This document shows, piece by piece, positions 59,681 to 64,000 of a stretch of 64,000 nucleotides of DNA; the stretch's first letter is position 1, and every line of letters begins with the position of its first letter. The stretch spans positions 80,521,073 through 80,585,072 of the forward strand of contig RSEF01000003.1 in assembly GCA_003993805.1 (NCBI GenBank), read 5' to 3'. The notes below the pieces were generated by a model that was not told the DNA's origin, did not search any database, and saw nothing but the letters and a program-made list of their open reading frames with translations. Origin of the DNA: Himantopus leucocephalus. Lineage: Eukaryota; Chordata; Aves; Charadriiformes; Recurvirostridae. Both the position numbers and the translations under genes were made by a program.

Positions 59681-60459
59681 ATCCAACAGGGTATGCGGGA
59701 AGGCTCAGTTCCCAGCACCTGGCAGGAATTTCAAGTATATTTGGAGAGCTGGAGACGCTTTAAAGGAAAGCCGTGGCTTAGTGAGAGAAGGGGTAAATAT
59801 ATATTTATTTCCACACAGATATTTATTTTCTATAAAATGAGAATTTTTTTTTATTTCACCATCACATTCTAGTGCATTTATTATTTTTTCTTACCCTTCC
59901 AGAGTACCTTTCTGCATAAAGAGATTGCAAAGGGCAAAGCACAATTGAGACAGAATTAAGGGACCTTATCACCAAGAATTTGTGAGCAGATATGTCCTCA
60001 TAGCGAGGCAAAGTAAGTGTTGCAGTTAGATGTTACACCTTTTTTGTTGTTGTTTATTTGTTTGAATAATGAATTACCCTCAGCCACTTACCAAAAACCT
60101 TTTTGGTAGCGTGTTGTTTCTATACTGGCAAGACAGCCTGTGTGCAATTTACTGAAAATGAGATCTAACTGTCTCTGAAAGACAGCCCCTCATTTGCTTT
60201 GGCTGTCCTGCTCCACAGTTGTAAAGTTTGTGTTGCTGCTGCCCCAGCCTGAGAGCTGCTCCTTGATGAGACAGGGAATACCATTTTAAAAAATAAAAAA
60301 AAAAAGGCATATTTATAGAAGCAAGGCTGACAAGAGGGGGGAGAGTGGAGAACAGGGCATGAGCACTCATGCTTGAAACCCCTTGCTTGTGCAATAATGA
60401 GCTTGAAAGCCTTGCTGAAGTGGTTTTACAGCTGTGCAACAAAATGGTGCACTCTCCTC
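59681..60459. other. Unique AT-rich DNA
   Basis: A-rich run at about 60288-60304. No gene recognised. Confidence 0.45.
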
Positions 60460-60740
60460 CCTTAATGCTGACATTTTAATGTAGGATCACAGCTATTCAG
60501 ATTGTCCATTGGAGCTGGCAGGCTGATGGTGTGAGCAACTACGCACTCTCATCAATGTCGCTTGGATGAAAGCTGCTGTCAGGCTCAATAAAATGGCAGG
60601 CTAGGCCAATCTGGCACACATGAAAGGAAACTGGAAGAAAGGCTTAATTGCACCTCCAGCAGATTCCAGTTATTCTGCTGGTCTGTTAACAACACACAGC
60701 CTGGCACGCCGGTCCAGTCCGCCGTGCTGTGCTGGTAAGA
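60460..60740. other. Candidate conserved non-coding element
   Basis: A repeat-free stretch of balanced composition with ATTTTAATGTAGG, CAATAAAATGG and TTAATTGCACC-type words, resembling conserved enhancer sequence. Inference by style only. Confidence 0.25.
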
Positions 60741-63700
60741 AAAAGTCCTTGAAGGTGTGGCACAAAGGCAGTCTGGGTTAGGCCACACCAACCAAAGCCA
60801 AAGAGAGCACAAGTCTACCTTCTCAGCTAGGTTTAGCAGCCACCATCGCATCCAGTGATAAATTAAGAAACAGAGAAAGGAACCCTAAAATGGGAGGCTG
60901 GGTTGGGCCATGCTTGAGGCACCAAGGCAGGGTCCACCAGCACTGCGAAGATGCCAGGATGGGCTGGACACTTTTCTGAGATATGTGAAGGAAGATCCAA
61001 TGGGAAGAGTGGAAAACAGTAGATGACATTAAGCCACAGGAGAGGGAGAGGAGAAGAGGCATGAGCGATGAAAGCAAATACTGCAGCATTCACTCTGAAT
61101 GGAGTGCCAGGTGGCATCAGGGATAGAAAAACTAAGCATTCGTGTCTTTGAGGTGTTCATAGGGGATTGAGGAAGGGCAGAAGACTGGGTTTTACTGCAT
61201 TTTCTCATTTTTGTTCAGTGGTCATGGTGGTTGTGACCTGTTGCCAGAATGTTTGCAAAAAAAGTTTTCTGCTGGTGGGCAGGAAGAGACAAGGAAGGAA
61301 AATATACTGGATACAAAAATCTTGCCTAGGGATAGCAAGCAACAAACCCTTGGAGCAATATTTTGCCTCTTAAATGGGACTGAGATAATGGGAAGTAAGG
61401 AGACACCTCTGGATATCTCCTTTGCTGGCATAGCATTGTGAAACTAAGGAAAGAAATCCTGAGAAGAGAACCTTCATAGTCACAAGATGAGGAAGAATTA
61501 CTCATTTCTAAATAGATCATCAGAATATCAGGTGGCCACAGAGTAAAAAATTTAGTCCATCTATTCAGTCTGTCTTGTAAGGTGGTGTATGAGGATCACA
61601 TGATTTCTTAGCATTTTTATTTCTTGCTTTTTAAATTTTACTTGCAGGTGTGTCCAAGGACCACATAAAACAAATCCAAGACTGCAATTTTGTTACTTTT
61701 TGAAGCATGATAAAATGGAATTACTTTGAACAAATATTAACATTTTCTATAGAGTTATTCTTTTGTAGCACAGTCTAAAAATACTCAAGAAAATTATGTA
61801 CTGTGATATGTTGAGGAAAAAGAGTATATCTCTGTCTTGTGATGAACCCAATTTCGGTTGCACAAACCCTTCCATTTCTAACTCTGATTGGATCACAACC
61901 CTCACTGTCACCTATACTTTCTGTTCTTATTCTATCTGGGGATGAATAGACCTTGTTCCTGTTAGGCACTGGATACCTACACAACTGGGTAGAAGAGCAC
62001 TGTGGTCATCAGGATTGAAATCTCCCCCATTTCTGGAACTCTCCGCATAGCAAATTTGAGCAAATGATCTCAGTAGCTCATCTCCATATAATGACCTGCC
62101 AAAAATAGAGAGCACAGGAACTTCCCATAGGACATGGGTGCCTAGAAAACTGAAAATGCTCCTTCTGTCAGCCTGACAAAAATAAAGAGAAATTCTTACT
62201 CTCCCCTTAAGGAACAGCCTCTCTGTGAAGGAGGAGTCTCCCATGCTTAAGTATTAAAGAGCCAAGTTGCCTCAGCTTTTGGACTCTGCCTAGCCTTACA
62301 GTCGCAGCTATAAAGGAATTAGACCAAGGAGGCTGCGTGTGGTTTTTCAGCACTCAGTAGCAGAGCAGGCTGTTTAAGAGAAAATTTGCTTTGGATATGT
62401 AATTCTTGTAGTGAACTAGTAATTCTGCCTTGCCTAACCTTTTCCCAAAGTAAATGATGGTTCCGCAGTTCCACAGTGAAGTCATAAGCATGTGTCTGAT
62501 CTGGGGATGCTGAAGCAATACATTCATTGCCTTGAAAGGATGGAATAGAGAGTTCCACCGATTCAAAAGTGTATCTAGCACTTGGGATAATTTCTCAGAG
62601 ACCCAGGTTTGCAATCATGTTTTGGGGGCTTCGAAATACACGGACCAGAACTTTTGCAGCAGGCCAGTGTCTACTGAGAAGGGGTTTATAGCTTGGAGCA
62701 TTGTAACAGATGTTAAAAATAAATTAAGCTTCCTTTAAGGTAAAGTCCTTTGATGGTAAAATGGATGGGCATCGAAACAGCCAAAGCCATTCCCTTCAGC
62801 AATAGATGAAGTCAGGAAAGAAACACTTCCTTAGCTCAGTTGCATAAGATACAGATATTCATCACCCTAAAAATGACACAGGGATCAATAAAAAATGGAA
62901 GAACTTCATAGACACATCCTTTCCTAATGGAAAAGCTTAACATGACTGTTACAATAAGAATAATATACCCAGTGTTGACCTACTTCAAAATAAAAAAAGT
63001 CATTTTGTGGCTGCTTGCTTCACTCTGTCTACTTGTTTCCTTGAAGATAGCTTTATATAAAATATAAATATTCCCTGCCAGGATTTTGATCCAAGAGAAA
63101 AGTTTCATCCTTCAATAGTGCACGTAATAGAATTGGTCAGATTTGAAGCATGGGAGCACTTTTTTATCTTGGATCTTTAATATTTTACAGTTCAGGCAAC
63201 AGAATCTAACCAAACCATTTGAGATATAACTAATAAGCTCTCCACACACAAAAAAAAACCTCAAACTGTAGCCTTCATTTTGTTTCTTCCTTTCCTGATT
63301 TACCTGTAGTAAAAGCATGGTTTAAATAAGATATAAAATTTGTGTTCTTATTCGATTATCTCCTGGGACAATTAATGCCTCTGAAGAATTTCAATATTTT
63401 GACCACAAAACAGATTTAATAAGAACAAGAGTGGCAGCACTAAAGTCAGACGAAAGGTCTATTAAATCAGTAACCCTACTGATTTAAATAGGACTAGGAC
63501 TGCACCCTGTGACTTTATGGACACTTATCATGCAAATTTTCAGAACATCCTAGTAAGCTTTTCACTCTAAGGCACTTATAAGGTCCTGCCTCCAACAGAC
63601 TGTTTCCAAGAGATGCACACGCCACACGCTTACACTTGAACCTCTTCTCTACCCTAAACTCACCACATTCTAGAACAAGATGAGAGCTTGGGTCATATAA

Positions 63701-64000
63701 TATCACTCCATTTTCCCAAACCTCTTAAAACTGAAAAATAAAGCTGCAAATCTTGATTGAAAGGTTTATTTACAGTATTTTAACAGTATCTTTCACCGTT
63801 CTACAGCATAAGAATAATTTCAAAACTTATGGAGTAAGTTTTTTTTATTTTCATGAAGTCTTTATTCTAATTTTCTATGCCATACAACATCACACACATT
63901 TGTCTAACTCACAACATGCTTTGAGGTTCAGTCTTCAGAAAGATATTGAAAAATCATACATTGTTCAATTTCTTTTTGGTTGACGAACCTCCCTCACAAA
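60741..64000. other. Unique DNA, no gene seen
   Basis: No recognised gene. Opposite-strand open frames of 60-105 codons (for example 60823-61117 minus and 61927-62244 minus) carry no domain I know. Near 63463-63500 'accctactgatttaaatagg' resembles the 'cctattgacttcaatggg' word of old amniote repeats (weak). The end of the window lies in AT-rich DNA. Confidence 0.5.

Noticed and set aside
1..64000. CRISPR arrays, operons, phage or insertion-sequence features
   Set aside because: No regularly spaced direct repeats, ribosome-binding-site-led ORFs or prokaryotic gene density; the CR1 elements and microsatellites identify a vertebrate genome.
1..64000. tRNA, rRNA and microRNA genes
   Set aside because: No cloverleaf with A/B box words or rRNA segments was seen; hairpins noted are AT-rich or too short for confident pre-miRNA calls without folding and expression data.

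Overview
The window reads as vertebrate nuclear DNA, most likely from a bird. The strongest evidence is two 3' ends of CR1 LINEs of the avian kind: one on the minus strand at about 39748-39930, carrying the ATTCTATG-type terminal repeat, and one on the plus strand at about 9485-9532. The window also has vertebrate-style dinucleotide, tetranucleotide and pentanucleotide microsatellites, visible CpG scarcity, roughly 60% A+T by eye, and several very old amniote interspersed repeats. Nothing prokaryotic, viral or plasmid-like is visible.

I found no protein-coding gene, tRNA, rRNA or recognisable processed pseudogene. Open frames are short (under about 185 codons), often start at non-ATG codons, frequently overlap on both strands, and none translates to a protein family I recognise. 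The longest ones fall in pyrimidine-rich DNA or cross assembly joins. The window is therefore best described as an intergenic gene desert or a large intron.

Layout: 1-5.1 kb is unique AT-rich DNA with an ancient repeat (1117-1340), a block with three palindromic homeodomain-type motifs (about 2085-2500) and a G-quadruplex-prone patch. 5.1-5.3 kb is a purine (GGAA)n array. 7438-7537 is a 100-N gap. 9.5 kb holds a CR1 tail that has grown into a two-phase pentanucleotide array. 15.2 kb and 29.6-30.0 kb hold MIR-like ancient SINE remnants. 22.6-23.3, 27.0-28.3, 34.1-34.5, 42.2-42.7 and 60.5-60.7 kb look by composition like conserved non-coding elements; the 27 kb block encloses a 114-nt segment with convincing splice sites and stops in all three frames. 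31.4-32.8 kb has two diverged copies of an unidentified repeat. 39.7 kb holds the clearest CR1. 51.2 kb holds a 42-bp Z-DNA-prone tract and 59.6 kb a (GGAGA)12 array.

A separate layer concerns assembly quality. Four places (16.7, 24.8-25.0, 28.6 and 57.4 kb) have an N joining near-identical direct copies of 59-127 bp that differ by a few SNPs or small indels. These look like unmerged overlapping contig ends, probably from two haplotypes, rather than real tandem duplications, and they create false ORFs.

I did not find a new biological system. The most useful leads are the splice-flanked segment at 27666-27779, the PBX/HOX-like palindrome cluster near 2.3 kb, the phase-preserving pentanucleotide array at 9.5 kb, and the set of non-B-DNA-prone sequences. 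Family names below come from memory of consensus sequences; no alignment or database search was run.
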